Of a DNA stretch of 64,000 bases, positions 53,651 to 63,688 are shown piece by piece (the stretch's first letter is position 1; the number at the start of each line of letters is the position of its first letter). The stretch covers positions 65,962 through 129,961 of the forward strand of contig NVTY02000014.1 of assembly GCA_002401765.2 (NCBI GenBank), written 5' to 3'. The notes below the pieces were generated by a model, which had not been told where the DNA came from, searched no databases, and saw nothing but the letters and a program-made list of their open reading frames with translations. Source of the DNA: Thiotrichaceae bacterium. GTDB taxonomy: Bacteria > Pseudomonadota > Gammaproteobacteria > SZUA-140. Position numbers and translations under genes: made by a program.

Positions 53651-54547
53651 ATGCTATTGGAGTTGCGACATCTGCGGAGTCTGCAGGCGATTTATGATGG
53701 CGGTAGTCTGGCGCGCGCCGCGGAGCAGTTGCATCTCACCCAGTCGGCACTGTCGCATCAGATCAAATCGCTAGAGAATTACTACCAAACACCACTGTAT
53801 TTGCGCAGTACCAAACCGTTAACGCTGACCCCGGTGGGTCTGAAGTTATTGGCGTTGGCACAGCGGGTGCTACCGGAGGTGGATGCAACGGATCGTCAGT
53901 TACGCAGTTATGCGCAGGGCGAGAGTGGGCGCCTCTATATTGCGATTGAGTGTCATGCCTGTTTCGAATGGTTGATTCCGGTGTTGGACCGTTATCGTCA
54001 GGCGTGGCCTGAGGTCGAAATTGATATTCGACTAGGGCTTAACTTTGAGCCGATTGCCGCGTTGCAAAAAGGAGAGGTGGACCTGGTGATTAGTTCCGAC
54101 CCGCAGGCGAGTAAAGATCTTAGCTTTGAGCCGTTATTTGATTACGAAGGGCTGCTGGCACTGGCGCATGACCATCCGTTGACCGCGAAGCAGTACATCG
54201 TACCCGCGGATCTCGCGGATCAAACGCTGGTGACCTATCCGGTTGAGCGCAAGCGCCTGGATGTCTTTTCGAGCTTTCTGCAACCGGCCGGGGTGGAACC
54301 CGCCAATGTGCGGCAAGCCGAATTAACGGCGATTATTTTGCTGTTGGTGACCACCTTAAAAGGCGTTGCAGTACTGCCGGACTGGGTGCTGCGCGAGTCA
54401 ATGAGCCACAACCGTTTTACCACCCGCCCGTTAGGCAAAGCGGGTATGCACGGTACATTGCATGCGGCTGTGAGACGCAATGAGCGTGATGCCGCTTATA
54501 TTCAGGGTTTTATTGCGCTGGGTAAGCGGGCGATGGATGATGGATGA
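53651..54547 (+). CDS. metR: LysR-family regulator MetR
   Basis: 298 residues from ATG 53651 (MLLELRHL). N-terminal winged helix with SLARAAEQLHLTQSALSHQI near 18-37, then a periplasmic-binding-like effector domain (RLYIAIECHACFEWLIPVL near 92, as in MetR, which senses homocysteine). Expected to activate the divergent metE when homocysteine accumulates. The 100-bp shared region is AT-rich; I could not find a clean TGAA-N5-TTCA site in it. Confidence 0.92.
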   Translation: MLLELRHLRSLQAIYDGGSLARAAEQLHLTQSALSHQIKSLENYYQTPLYLRSTKPLTLTPVGLKLLALAQRVLPEVDATDRQLRSYAQGESGRLYIAIECHACFEWLIPVLDRYRQAWPEVEIDIRLGLNFEPIAALQKGEVDLVISSDPQASKDLSFEPLFDYEGLLALAHDHPLTAKQYIVPADLADQTLVTYPVERKRLDVFSSFLQPAGVEPANVRQAELTAIILLLVTTLKGVAVLPDWVLRESMSHNRFTTRPLGKAGMHGTLHAAVRRNERDAAYIQGFIALGKRAMDDG

Positions 54548-54654
54548 TGATTAAAATTAGCCACTATTTCATTTTTCACTTATGTTGAAAAATCAATACA
54601 AATATATGATTTATTTGGCTTGAGTTCCAGCAGGGTATCCTATATCTTGTAGTT

Positions 54655-54861
54655 CGATTCCGGCGAGATCACTAGATATTGTGAATCTTATAACAGGGAA
54701 CCCGGTGTGAATCCGGGACTGTCGCGCAGCGGTATGGGGGAACGAACGCCACATGAGCACTGCTCAGGCACTGCCCGCAAGGGTGGCAAGCCGTGGCCTA
54801 GTCCGGCCAGCTTCTATTGAAAGCTGGCCTCGCCCCTAAGTCCGAATACCTGCCGGAATGG
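54655..54861 (+). promoter_or_regulatory. Adenosylcobalamin riboswitch
   Basis: Closing helix P1 is ATTCCGGC (54657-54664) with GCCGGAAT (54852-54859), eight perfect pairs. Inside are GGGAACCCGGTGTGAATCCG (54697-54716), ACTGTCGCGCAGCGGTA, and the B12 box AAGTCCGAATACCTGCC (54838-54854), in the right order and spacing. A terminator follows at once. It controls nrdAB, so B12 shuts off the B12-independent reductase. Confidence 0.95.
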
Positions 54862-54862
54862 T

Positions 54863-54892
54863 AATCCGCAATTTTTCATATGCGGATTTTTA
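54863..54892 (+). terminator. Riboswitch expression-platform terminator
   Basis: AATCCGCA (54863-54870) pairs with TGCGGATT (54881-54888), loop ATTTTTCATA, followed by TTTT. It lies two bases after the riboswitch and 120 bp before nrdA, consistent with transcriptional attenuation when cobalamin is bound. Confidence 0.8.
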
Positions 54893-55013
54893 ACCGGGCT
54901 TCGCGTTAAGGTCACAGGTTGAGCGCAACGGTGGCCGCCTTCCGCACCCACCTTGCCATCTCTCCTGTTTGCTCTGCGCCTGTTCCGATCATTCGACATT
55001 GATGAGGACGACC

Positions 55014-57809
55014 ATGCAGACTAACGCGCCATTAGCGGTCAATTTTGATGCCAACGACTACTCCCAGCAACAGGTGATTCGCCGTAACGGCAAGCTGACC
55101 TGCTTTGATCCCTCCAAGATTCAGGTCGCGGTTACCAAGGCCTTTCTAGCAGTAGAGGGTGGCCATGCGAGCGACTCGCACCGTGTGCGTGATATCGCTG
55201 AGCAGCTGACCGCAGAGGTGATCGATGCACTGTTTCGTCGCCTCGTTGGCGGCGGCATGATCCATATTGAAGACATTCAGGACCAGGTTGAGCTGGCGCT
55301 GATGCGCAATGGCCATCATAAAATTGCACGCGCCTATGTCCTTTATCGTGAAGCGCATAGCCAGCAACGCCGAATGGAAACTGAGGCCGATGTGATCGAT
55401 GAAGACGACGGCGCGCGTATTCACATCGCGATGGCCGATGGCAGCCGTCAGTTGTTACGCACATCGTCACTCAAGGCCATTGTTAATGAGGCCTGCGCCG
55501 GGCTTGATGATGTTGATGAGGCGCTTATTTTGAAAGAAGCATTGCGCAACATTTACGATGGCATCGCAGAAAAAGATGTTGCCACCGTGCTGGTGATGAG
55601 CGCGCGTACATTGATCGATAATGAACCCAACTATACCTACGTATCGGCGCGGCTATTGCTGGATAGTCTGCATCAGGAGGTGCTGTCATTCTTGAGTAGC
55701 GGGCCACAACCACATGTCGGCCAGCAAGAGATGGCACCGCTTTATGCGGATTACTTTGGTGATTATATCCGTAAGGCGGCTGAGCTTGAGCTGCTTGATA
55801 CTGAGTTGACTCGTTTTGATCTGGCAAGACTAGGACAGGCGATTAAACCTGAGCGTGACCTGAAATTTACCTACCTGGGTTTACAGACGCTTTATGACCG
55901 CTACTTTATCCATAGTGATAACCATCGTCTTGAATTGCCGCAGGCCTTTTTTATGCGCGTGGCAATGGGGCTGGCGATCAATGAGATCGACCGTGAAGTG
56001 CGCGCAATTGAGTTCTATGAGCTGCTCTCTTCATTTGATTTTATGAGTTCAACACCGACGTTGTTTAACTCGGGTACGTTGCGCCCACAGCTCTCATCTT
56101 GTTATCTCTCAACGATACCGGATGAGCTAGCGGGGATCTATGACGCAATCAAAGACAATGCACTGCTCTCAAAATTCGCCGGTGGACTGGGGAATGACTG
56201 GACACCCGTACGCGGCCTTGGCGCTAAAATTAAAGGGACCAATGGCGAATCGCAGGGGGTGGTGCCATTTCTAAAAGTGGCGAATGATACCGCGGTCGCG
56301 GTGAATCAGGGCGGCAAGCGTAAAGGGGCAGTGTGCGCTTACCTTGAGACCTGGCACATTGATATTGAAGAGTTTCTGGAACTGCGTAAAAATACCGGTG
56401 ATGAGCGTCGCCGTACCCACGATATGAATAGCGCCAACTGGGTGCCGGATTTGTTTATGGAGCGTGTCGCGGATGAAAAAGAGTGGACGCTCTTTTCACC
56501 CGATGAAACCCCCGAGTTGCATGAACTGACTGGGCAGGCCTTTCGTGAGAAATATGAGGCGTATGAGGCGGCTGCCGACAGGGGTGAACTGGGTATCTTT
56601 AAACGCCTTTCTGCGGTGTCGTTATGGCGAAAAATGTTAGGGATGCTATTTGAAACCGGCCATCCGTGGATCACCTTTAAAGATCCGTGCAATATTCGCT
56701 ACACCAATCAACATGCCGGTGTGGTGCATAGCTCTAACCTTTGCACAGAGATCACCTTGCATACTTCTGAGAAAGAGATTGCGGTGTGTAATTTGGGTTC
56801 GATTAATCTGGCGGCGCATGTTTCAGACGAAGGTATTGATACTGAACGGCTGGTACGAACAATCAATACCGCGATGCGCATGCTGGATAACGTGATCGAC
56901 TATAACTATTACGCGGTACCACAGGCGCGCAATTCAAATCTTAAACATCGTCCGGTCGGGCTTGGGTTAATGGGGTTTCAGGAGGCTCTGTATAAACTGA
57001 ACCTGCCTTATGCATCGGCGGAGGCGGTTGAGTTTGCTGACAGCTCAATGGAACTGATCTCATATCATGCGATTCGTGCCTCAACCAACCTGGCAGAAGA
57101 GCGTGGCCGTTATGCCAGTTTTGAAGGCTCATTATGGAGCCAGGGCGTATTGCCTTATGATTCATTGCAACACCTCAAGCAGGCGCGCGGCCGCTTTATT
57201 GATGTGGATGAAACATCGGCTATCGACTGGAGCAGCCTGCGTGACAGGGTTAAACAGGTGGGGATGCGCAATTCAAACTGTTTGGCGATTGCACCGACCG
57301 CCACCATTTCTAATATCTGTGGTGTATCGCAGTCAATTGAGCCGATGTATCAAAACCTGTTTGTGAAATCGAACCTCTCCGGGGAATTTACCGTGGTGAA
57401 CGCTCATCTGGTCAATGATCTGAAATCTCTGGGTCTATGGGATGATGTGATGGTCAATGATCTTAAATATTTTGATGGTTCGGTGCAGCCAATCGAACGT
57501 GTTCCTGAAAAATTAAAACAGAAATACGCCACTGCCTTTGAGATCGATTCACGCTGGTTGATTGAAGCGGCAAGTCGCCGCCAAAAATGGCTCGACCAGG
57601 CGCAGTCGCTAAATCTTTACCTCGCTGAACCCGATGGCAAGGCGCTCGATAGCCTTTATAAACTCGCCTGGGTGCGAGGGCTAAAGACAACCTACTACCT
57701 GCGTACATTAGGTGCAACGCATGTCGAGAAAAGCACGGCACATGCGGTGAATAGTGATGCGCCCAAGCTGTGTTCGATTGACGACCCTGACTGCGATGCA
57801 TGCCAATAA
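55014..57809 (+). CDS. nrdA: Class Ia ribonucleotide reductase, alpha subunit
   Basis: Reduces ribonucleoside diphosphates to deoxy forms. 931 residues, longer than the E. coli protein because of an enlarged N-terminus: ATP-cone near 20-110 (QVIRRNGKLTCFDPSKIQ), then a second cone-like segment near 135-220 (SSLKAIVNEACAG). The catalytic barrel has SSCYLSTIPDEL near 360, the active-site Cys in SSNLCTEITLHTS near 577, and NCLAIAPTATISNI near 755. The C-terminal shuttle cysteines are in LCSIDDPDCDACQ. ATG 55014 is preferred (GAGGACG upstream) over ATG 55002. Regulated by the B12 riboswitch. Confidence 0.96.
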   Translation: MQTNAPLAVNFDANDYSQQQVIRRNGKLTCFDPSKIQVAVTKAFLAVEGGHASDSHRVRDIAEQLTAEVIDALFRRLVGGGMIHIEDIQDQVELALMRNGHHKIARAYVLYREAHSQQRRMETEADVIDEDDGARIHIAMADGSRQLLRTSSLKAIVNEACAGLDDVDEALILKEALRNIYDGIAEKDVATVLVMSARTLIDNEPNYTYVSARLLLDSLHQEVLSFLSSGPQPHVGQQEMAPLYADYFGDYIRKAAELELLDTELTRFDLARLGQAIKPERDLKFTYLGLQTLYDRYFIHSDNHRLELPQAFFMRVAMGLAINEIDREVRAIEFYELLSSFDFMSSTPTLFNSGTLRPQLSSCYLSTIPDELAGIYDAIKDNALLSKFAGGLGNDWTPVRGLGAKIKGTNGESQGVVPFLKVANDTAVAVNQGGKRKGAVCAYLETWHIDIEEFLELRKNTGDERRRTHDMNSANWVPDLFMERVADEKEWTLFSPDETPELHELTGQAFREKYEAYEAAADRGELGIFKRLSAVSLWRKMLGMLFETGHPWITFKDPCNIRYTNQHAGVVHSSNLCTEITLHTSEKEIAVCNLGSINLAAHVSDEGIDTERLVRTINTAMRMLDNVIDYNYYAVPQARNSNLKHRPVGLGLMGFQEALYKLNLPYASAEAVEFADSSMELISYHAIRASTNLAEERGRYASFEGSLWSQGVLPYDSLQHLKQARGRFIDVDETSAIDWSSLRDRVKQVGMRNSNCLAIAPTATISNICGVSQSIEPMYQNLFVKSNLSGEFTVVNAHLVNDLKSLGLWDDVMVNDLKYFDGSVQPIERVPEKLKQKYATAFEIDSRWLIEAASRRQKWLDQAQSLNLYLAEPDGKALDSLYKLAWVRGLKTTYYLRTLGATHVEKSTAHAVNSDAPKLCSIDDPDCDACQ

Positions 57810-57822
57810 CAAGGAGTGAGTG

Positions 57823-58944
57823 ATGTTGAACTGGGATGATCCATTAAGCACGGCAAGTGTGAGCAAGATATCTGACGATGCGGAGGTGGCACCAGCGGTG
57901 CAGCGTATCATTGATGACGCTGATCATGATGAGCTACGCAAGATGCCGCCGATACGGGCAGAAGATAAGCGGGTCGTGAATGGCCAGGCCGATATTAACC
58001 AGCTGGCACCGTTTAAATATCCGTGGGCATGGAAATATTTTCTAAACGCCAATAAAAATCACTGGACGCCGCTCGATATCAATATGACGCAGGATGTGCA
58101 GGATTATCACCATAAACTGAGCGACAATGAGCGTCATGTTTATGAAAATGTACTGGCGTACCTCACGACCTCTGACATCCTGGCGATGCGTAACATCGGC
58201 ATTGCGGTGATGGAAAAGATGAGTGCACCGGAGTTGCAGATCTATCAGGCACGGCAGGTCTATGAGGAGGCACTGCATACCTGGACTTACCAGCATTGCA
58301 TTGAAACGATTGGTATTGATCAGGGTGAGATCTATAATCGTTACCGTGTGGTACCTGAAATCCATGCCAAGATTAAGATTGCAAATCGACGCCTCAATTC
58401 GGTGCTGCGCCCTGATATGGATCTGACCAATCGTGATGACCTGCAGGACTTTTTGATGTCCTATATTTTCTTTGCGGCCGTGTTTGAGGGGTGCTGGTTT
58501 TTTAATGGCTTTAGCCCCATCTTTGCACTGCAACGTCGCGGCTTGATGAAGGGCACCGCCGAACAGTTGCAGTACATTATGCGCGATGAGGTGATGCACT
58601 GTGGCTTTGGTATCCGTACTGCCAAACAGCTAATGCTGGAAGAAAATATCAAGCCAGATCCGGCCGCCTTACGTGAAATGTGGGATGAGGCAGAAGCAGC
58701 AGAAATGAGCTATGCGAGCTATATTCTGCGTGAGCCGATGTTGGGTTATGACGCGGAACAGCACATTGAACAGTTCCGTTTTATCGCCAATCGTCGCGCC
58801 CGCCAGCTCGATTTTGAAGAGCCCTTTGCGGGCGCGGAATGCGCGCTGCCGTGGCTTGACGAGCAGTCGAATATTCGTAAAGAGAAGAACTTCTTTGAGA
58901 CGCGGGTCACTGAGTATCAGACGGGTGGCGGTCTGAACTGGTAA
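57823..58944 (+). CDS. nrdB: Class Ia ribonucleotide reductase, beta subunit
   Basis: Radical-generating ferritin-like subunit, 373 residues. The diiron and radical residues show the class Ia pattern E149-x2-H152-x3-Y156 (EEALHTWTYQHCIE), so a tyrosyl radical is expected; further ligands are in FAAVFEGCWFFNG and MRDEVMHCGFG. ATG 57823 follows AAGGAG by six bases, 13 bp after the nrdA stop, so it is one operon under the cobalamin riboswitch. Confidence 0.96.
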   Translation: MLNWDDPLSTASVSKISDDAEVAPAVQRIIDDADHDELRKMPPIRAEDKRVVNGQADINQLAPFKYPWAWKYFLNANKNHWTPLDINMTQDVQDYHHKLSDNERHVYENVLAYLTTSDILAMRNIGIAVMEKMSAPELQIYQARQVYEEALHTWTYQHCIETIGIDQGEIYNRYRVVPEIHAKIKIANRRLNSVLRPDMDLTNRDDLQDFLMSYIFFAAVFEGCWFFNGFSPIFALQRRGLMKGTAEQLQYIMRDEVMHCGFGIRTAKQLMLEENIKPDPAALREMWDEAEAAEMSYASYILREPMLGYDAEQHIEQFRFIANRRARQLDFEEPFAGAECALPWLDEQSNIRKEKNFFETRVTEYQTGGGLNW

Positions 58945-58975
58945 GTACCTGTGCACGTACGTGAGGCATTGCTGA

Positions 58976-59001
58976 TTGATAGCGGCTAATTAGCGTATAA
59001 T
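58976..59001 (+). promoter_or_regulatory. Candidate promoter of the helicase gene
   Basis: A perfect TATAAT at 58996-59001 lies 58 bp before the DEAD-box gene start. The -35 is unclear: TTGATA at 58976 gives only a 14-base spacer. Low confidence. Confidence 0.35.
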
Positions 59002-59058
59002 CACCCAATTCTATTCTTCTTTGGTCTGTGGTTTGGGCCGCTATTGAGTGTTTTGCCG

Positions 59059-60411
59059 ATGAGTTTTTCTGAACTGGGTCTATCCGATTGTCTGCTACGT
59101 GCCATTGAAGGTAAGGGGTACAAGACCCCGACGCCGGTACAGGAGAAGGCGATTCCGGCAATATTGTCACGCCGCGATGTGATGGCGGCGGCGCAGACCG
59201 GCACCGGTAAAACGGCCGCCTTTACCTTGCCCTTATTGCAAAACCTTGCTGAGGGGGAGCATGCCAAATCAAATATCGTGCGTGCACTGATCTTAACGCC
59301 GACACGTGAACTGGCAGCACAGGTGGGTGAGAGTGTTGCCACCTACGGCAAGCATCTATCACTACGCACGGCAGTTGTTTATGGTGGGGTGAAAATCAAC
59401 CCGCAGATGAAAAAACTGCGCGGCGGAGTCGATGTACTGGTGGCAACGCCGGGGCGTTTGATCGACCTCTATAATCAGCGTGCGATACGGCTGTCATCGC
59501 TCGAAGTGCTGGTGCTGGATGAGGCTGACCGTATGCTCGACCTGGGCTTCATCGGTGACATTACCAAAATCATGTCGTTGATGCCGAAGCGCCGCCAGAC
59601 TCTACTCTTCTCCGCCACCTTCTCGCATGATATCAGGCAGCTCTCTGGCGGTATTCTGCATGACCCAATCCAGATAGAGGTGAGCCCACGTAATGCCGCC
59701 GCCAAGAGTGTTAAACAGTCCATCTTTGAAGTGGATAAAGCGAAAAAATCGGCGCTATTGAGCCACCTGATTCGCCGTGGTGGCTGGGATCAGGCGCTGG
59801 TCTTTACACTGACTAAACGCGGTGCAGACCGCCTGACCACACAACTGGAAGATGATGGCATTACCGCGATCGCGATCCATGGCGATAAAAGTCAGGGGGT
59901 GCGCACCCGCGCACTGGCAAAATTCAAGGCGGGTGAGGTTCGCATTCTGGTTGCAACGGATGTGGCCGCGCGTGGCCTTGATATTGAGCAACTGCCGTAT
60001 GTGGTCAATTTTGATCTACCGAAAGTCGCCACTGATTATGTGCACCGCATCGGACGCACCGGACGCGCAGGTCTGCAAGGTGAGGCAATTTCACTGGTGA
60101 CGGCAGATGATGTAAAGCTGTTAGCGGCGATCGAGACGGTGATTCAAGAGCGCATCACCCGCGAGCAGGAAGTAGGCTTTGTACCGAAGCAGGTTGTCGC
60201 GATTACAGCACCGCGTGCTGGCGGCCCTAAGAAAGCGAAGAAACTTAAAAAGCCGAAAGATTACTCGGCGGGTAAATCTGCTGCTGGTCGCGGCAAGCCG
60301 GGTAAGCAAAAGACAGTGGCTGGCCGCGGCGGAAAGCCAGCATCTAAACCTTCTGCTGGAAGAGGGCGTAGTGCTGGGCAGGGGCGTAAACCGGCTGGTC
60401 GCGGGCGGTAA
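59059..60411 (+). CDS. DEAD-box ATP-dependent RNA helicase (RhlE-like)
   Basis: 450 residues from ATG 59059 (MSFSELGL). All helicase motifs are present: Q-motif GYKTPTPVQ, motif [26 protein letters not shown] near 160 ([13 protein letters not shown]), SATFS, and in the second domain [15 protein letters not shown] and [10 protein letters not shown]. The last 60 residues are a basic Gly/Lys/Arg tail with repeated GRG/AGRG, typical of RhlE-type enzymes that work on ribosomes or the degradosome. Monocistronic. Confidence 0.92.
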   Translation: MSFSELGLSDCLLRAIEGKGYKTPTPVQEKAIPAILSRRDVMAAAQTGTGKTAAFTLPLLQNLAEGEHAKSNIVRALILTPTRELAAQVGESVATYGKHLSLRTAVVYGGVKINPQMKKLRGGVDVLVATPGRLIDLYNQRAIRLSSLEVLVLDEADRMLDLGFIGDITKIMSLMPKRRQTLLFSATFSHDIRQLSGGILHDPIQIEVSPRNAAAKSVKQSIFEVDKAKKSALLSHLIRRGGWDQALVFTLTKRGADRLTTQLEDDGITAIAIHGDKSQGVRTRALAKFKAGEVRILVATDVAARGLDIEQLPYVVNFDLPKVATDYVHRIGRTGRAGLQGEAISLVTADDVKLLAAIETVIQERITREQEVGFVPKQVVAITAPRAGGPKKAKKLKKPKDYSAGKSAAGRGKPGKQKTVAGRGGKPASKPSAGRGRSAGQGRKPAGRGR

Positions 60412-60441
60412 TCAAAAAGTGCCGTCAGCGGGCTAATTCAA

Positions 60442-60879
60442 TCAGCGATGCCGACGCATCCGACGGGATACCCGCAGCAGTAGCCAAATATTTAATGCCC
60501 ATAAGAGACCGCCACCGTTATCAGCCGCACTGTTATTAGTGGTAATGATTGTGGAGTACCCAGACGCGATTGAGTGTTGACGTTGGATTGCGGCCCCAAA
60601 GGTTAGGGCCGACACCGTGGAAATCAGTATCTTCTGTTGCCTGATAGTCGCCGAATGAATTGAATCTTCAAAGATAATAGCTGTTACTCGTTGTTGTATT
60701 GTTTTTTGCTGCTGCAAGGATGAGGGGGGGCTGCCGATGCCTGGTTTACACAGAAGACTGATGAGATCAGCAGCTACCAGGAAGGTAGTGGTTATGCCAA
60801 CCCATGGCGCTATAGTCAGGAAGGGCTGTGAATTTCCGGTAACGTTTTCACTGTTAGCTGGGGCTGATAACCATTTCAT
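60442..60879 (-). pseudogene. Remnant with GlyGly-CTERM-like sorting tail
   Basis: A 145-codon minus-strand frame ends NNSAADNGGGLLWALNIW then LLLRVSRRMRRHR: a Gly-Gly motif, hydrophobic helix and Arg-rich end as in GlyGly-CTERM proteins processed by rhombosortases. A neighbouring frame just upstream reads GDYQATEDTDFHGVGPNLWG, NPTSTLNRVWVLHNHYH, which looks more like real protein than the main frame. I read this as the frameshifted 3' end of an exported protein gene. Low certainty. Confidence 0.35.
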
Positions 60880-60969
60880 TTGTTTAATGGTTGTAGTGAA
60901 TTGATATTTGGGCGAACATTCACGTCATTACATGAGCCATTAGCAGTATTATTAAACAAGGGGCACTCA

Positions 60970-61947
60970 ATGGAGCAATTTTCAGAGCAGGGTATGGGGC
61001 TGTTGTTTAGCTTCTGGACGGGGTTGGCGATTGTGATTATCGTGTTACTCAAAACATCGATCAAGTTTGTGCCGCAAAATAGTGCCTTTGTGATCGAGCG
61101 TTTTGGTAAATATAATGCGACGCTGGTGGCGGGGTTAAATTTCATCATCCCCTTTATCGATAAAATAGCCTATATTCGTTCGCTTAAAGAGCAGGCGATT
61201 GATGTACCGAGCCAGGCGGCGATTACACAAGATAATATTGGGCTGACGGTGGATGGTGTTTTATACCTCAAGGTGCTTGATCCCTATAAAGCCAGTTATG
61301 GTGTTGAGGCCTATGGCTTTGCAGTGACGCAGTTGGCGCAAACCACGATGCGATCCGAGATCGGCAAAATGGCGTTAGACAAAACCTTTGAAGAGCGGGA
61401 TTTGCTGAATATCGCGATTGTGAATGCGATTAACGAAGCAGCTGGCCCATGGGGTGTACAGGTGTTGCGTTATGAGATTAAGGATATCGAACCACCTCGC
61501 AGTGTATTGGAGGCGATGGAGCGTCAGATGAAGGCTGAGCGTGATAAACGCGCGACCATTCTGGAGTCAGAGGGTGAACGCCAGTCTTCGATTAATGTCG
61601 CTGAGGGTGAAAAACAGGCGAAGGTGCTGGCGGCGGAGGCAGATCGAATAGAGCAGATTCTGAAGGCAGAAGGCGAAGCGAGGGCGATTGAGTTGGTGGC
61701 TACAGCGAAGGCGAATGCATTGCACGTCATTGGTGAGGCTGCGGATAGTTCGCCAGGACAAAAGGCGGTGCAGCTCGATCTTGCGACGCTGGCGATTGCG
61801 GCAAAAAAGGCGATTGCGAAAGAGTCCACGGTGGTGCTGATGGACGGTAAATCGAGTGAGCCGGGTTCCAGTGTGGCGGAGGCGGTAGCGATTGTCAGCG
61901 CGATGAATCAAAGCAGTGCATTTTCAACACAAAAAAGAACAGACTAA
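60970..61947 (+). CDS. SPFH/stomatin-family membrane protein (QmcA-like)
   Basis: 325 residues from ATG 60970, with AAGGGG seven bases upstream. One N-terminal transmembrane helix (LLFSFWTGLAIVIIVLLKT), the SPFH/Band 7 domain (FVPQNSAFVIERFGKYNATL ... QTTMRSEIGKMALDKTFEER near 125) and a long coiled coil (RDKRATILESEGERQSSINV). Such slipins form membrane microdomain cages and are encoded with an NfeD partner, as here (3 bp gap). Confidence 0.92.
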   Translation: MEQFSEQGMGLLFSFWTGLAIVIIVLLKTSIKFVPQNSAFVIERFGKYNATLVAGLNFIIPFIDKIAYIRSLKEQAIDVPSQAAITQDNIGLTVDGVLYLKVLDPYKASYGVEAYGFAVTQLAQTTMRSEIGKMALDKTFEERDLLNIAIVNAINEAAGPWGVQVLRYEIKDIEPPRSVLEAMERQMKAERDKRATILESEGERQSSINVAEGEKQAKVLAAEADRIEQILKAEGEARAIELVATAKANALHVIGEAADSSPGQKAVQLDLATLAIAAKKAIAKESTVVLMDGKSSEPGSSVAEAVAIVSAMNQSSAFSTQKRTD

Positions 61948-61950
61948 GTC

Positions 61951-62430
61951 ATGATTGACTATCTTAACGACAACATTTACAGCTTCTGGTTTGCGATCGG
62001 TTTTTTGTTACTGATTATAGAGGCGTTAGCACTGGGTTTCTCAACTGGGTTTATCCTGTTTGTTGGCCTGGGCGCGTTACTGACTGGTGGGGCTATTTGG
62101 CTGGGGGTCGTACCGGCTACTTGGTTGTCGAGTATTGCTACTTTTGCGTTAAGCTCCGTGCTTATCTCGGTTCTGTTGTGGAAGCCTTTGAGGGCTATCC
62201 AACGTAATAGCATCGCACCCAAGAAGGATAATAGCAGTGATATTATTGGCCTGAAATTCAGGCTTGAACGAGAGATTAGCACGACTGCACCGGGCGTCAC
62301 GCGATACTCCGGGATTGAGTGGCAGGTGGTGATTGATCTTGCCTCTGAACAGCAGTCAATTGCGGCAGGCACCAGTGTGGTGGTGGTTTCGGTGGATGCG
62401 GGCACATTCTGGGTGGATGTGGTTGGTTAG
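61951..62430 (+). CDS. NfeD-family membrane protein (YbbK partner)
   Basis: 159 residues: three transmembrane helices (about 8-30, 33-52, 58-78), then a small OB-fold domain (IIGLKFRLEREIS, SGIEWQVVIDLASEQ, VVVVSVDAGTFWVDV). The short NfeD1b form without protease domain, always adjacent to a slipin gene. Expected to bind the SPFH protein and influence membrane quality control. It follows the slipin stop after three bases. Confidence 0.88.
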   Translation: MIDYLNDNIYSFWFAIGFLLLIIEALALGFSTGFILFVGLGALLTGGAIWLGVVPATWLSSIATFALSSVLISVLLWKPLRAIQRNSIAPKKDNSSDIIGLKFRLEREISTTAPGVTRYSGIEWQVVIDLASEQQSIAAGTSVVVVSVDAGTFWVDVVG

Positions 62431-62451
62431 TCATTAGCGATAGAACCATGA

Positions 62452-62715
<264 letters not shown>

Positions 62716-62822
62716 GTCACTGCCATCACATCAATTTGGCTGGCAGCGTTGAAACAGGGTAGCGCCAGATAGCCTTTAACACCTTTTTTATCCCAAACCT
62801 TTTAAGGTTAGGTAACAGACCA

Positions 62823-63467
62823 TTACAAATTCCGGGTTTCTCTGTCTGCATCTTCGGGGGTTAACCAACTGTTGGGGCGGACGCCGTTGAAAATAAGGTC
62901 TGAAACCGTATAAAAATAATCTTTGCCGTTGGGAATGTCCCGAATGGAATCTTCTACCTCAATAAAATTAGGGTATTTAGGCCCGTAAGCGCCCAACGGA
63001 GGCTCTATTTTCCCTTCATCTAAAAGCTGTCGCAGTTGTTGCAGATCCGGAATCAAACCCTGTTCATATTGACTGAGAGGCCGGGAGACAGCTTCCAATA
63101 ACTTTATCAAAGCATCGATACTGCGCAAGGCGTAGGGAGTATAAGGAGGTTTCATCAGAAGTTTGCCTTTTTTTACCAGGCTTATTATCCGTTCCATGTT
63201 GATTTCTGCGGCATAGACATTTTTATCGGGTATAGCGGCCGTAAACAGTTCACCATTGGTGTAAATATAAAGCAAAGAGCCCAACTTCCCTCTGTCTACC
63301 GGTAAGGGCAGGTCATGACTTTCGGCATGCTCTTTTAGCCATCGGCATTGCGTGATCATGCGCCCTTCGGGAGTATTATCGGTATTGTTAAAGGGTTTGA
63401 GTATTCCATTCAGAAGAATGTTGCAATTCTCGATAATATCAAGGCGTTGTTCTTCGGTATTGGGCAT
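62823..63467 (-). CDS. Hypothetical protein, paralogue of the gene at the right edge
   Basis: 214 residues, not recognised. No signal or membrane segment; largely helical, with a conserved C-terminal half shared with the gene at 63683-64000: SQYEQGLIPDLQQLRQLL, EPPLGAYGPKYPNFI, DYFYTVSDLIFNGVRP, WLTPEDADRETRNL. Single Cys pair (NC, QC) near 15 and 42. Tandem near-identical paralogues separated by a broken reading frame and IS debris are typical of immunity-protein arrays next to polymorphic toxins, but no toxin is in the window. Confidence 0.65.
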   Translation of the reverse strand: MPNTEEQRLDIIENCNILLNGILKPFNNTDNTPEGRMITQCRWLKEHAESHDLPLPVDRGKLGSLLYIYTNGELFTAAIPDKNVYAAEINMERIISLVKKGKLLMKPPYTPYALRSIDALIKLLEAVSRPLSQYEQGLIPDLQQLRQLLDEGKIEPPLGAYGPKYPNFIEVEDSIRDIPNGKDYFYTVSDLIFNGVRPNSWLTPEDADRETRNL

Positions 63468-63485
63468 GGGTTATTTTCCAGGGAG

Positions 63486-63548
63486 TCATTTGAGGGCTGA
63501 GGTATTCAGGGTAATCTGACGGCCACCGCCGCCCATGATTTTACCCAT
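63486..63548 (-). pseudogene. C-terminal tail of a gene cut by the IS3 relic
   Basis: The minus-strand frame SSGTMGKIMGGGGRQITLNT-SALK ends at TGA 63486-63488, 19 bases before the unknown gene 62823-63467 begins. It is open up to the IS3 fragment at about 63557 and then lost. Probably the last codons of an exported or toxin-type gene that preceded the immunity-like gene. Confidence 0.4.
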
Positions 63549-63556
63549 GGTGCCTG

Positions 63557-63688
63557 ACGAAGAAATGCAAAGCCCACAGCGCAGAGCTCAAGGCAAAGGG
63601 AGGACTTAAAGCGGTAAAAGAGATGACCATCAACGAAATTGGTCAAGAATATGGAGTCCACTTTAGCTGGCCAACAAATTCGCTATAA
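63557..63688 (+). pseudogene. IS3-family OrfA fragment
   Basis: KKCKAHSAELKAKGGLKAVK and EMTINEIGQEYGVHFSWPTN match the first HTH of an IS3-family OrfA (FKAKVALEAIKGEKTINEIA-type). It ends at TAA 63686-63688, overlapping the 3' end of the second paralogue. No terminal repeats are visible. Confidence 0.7.
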
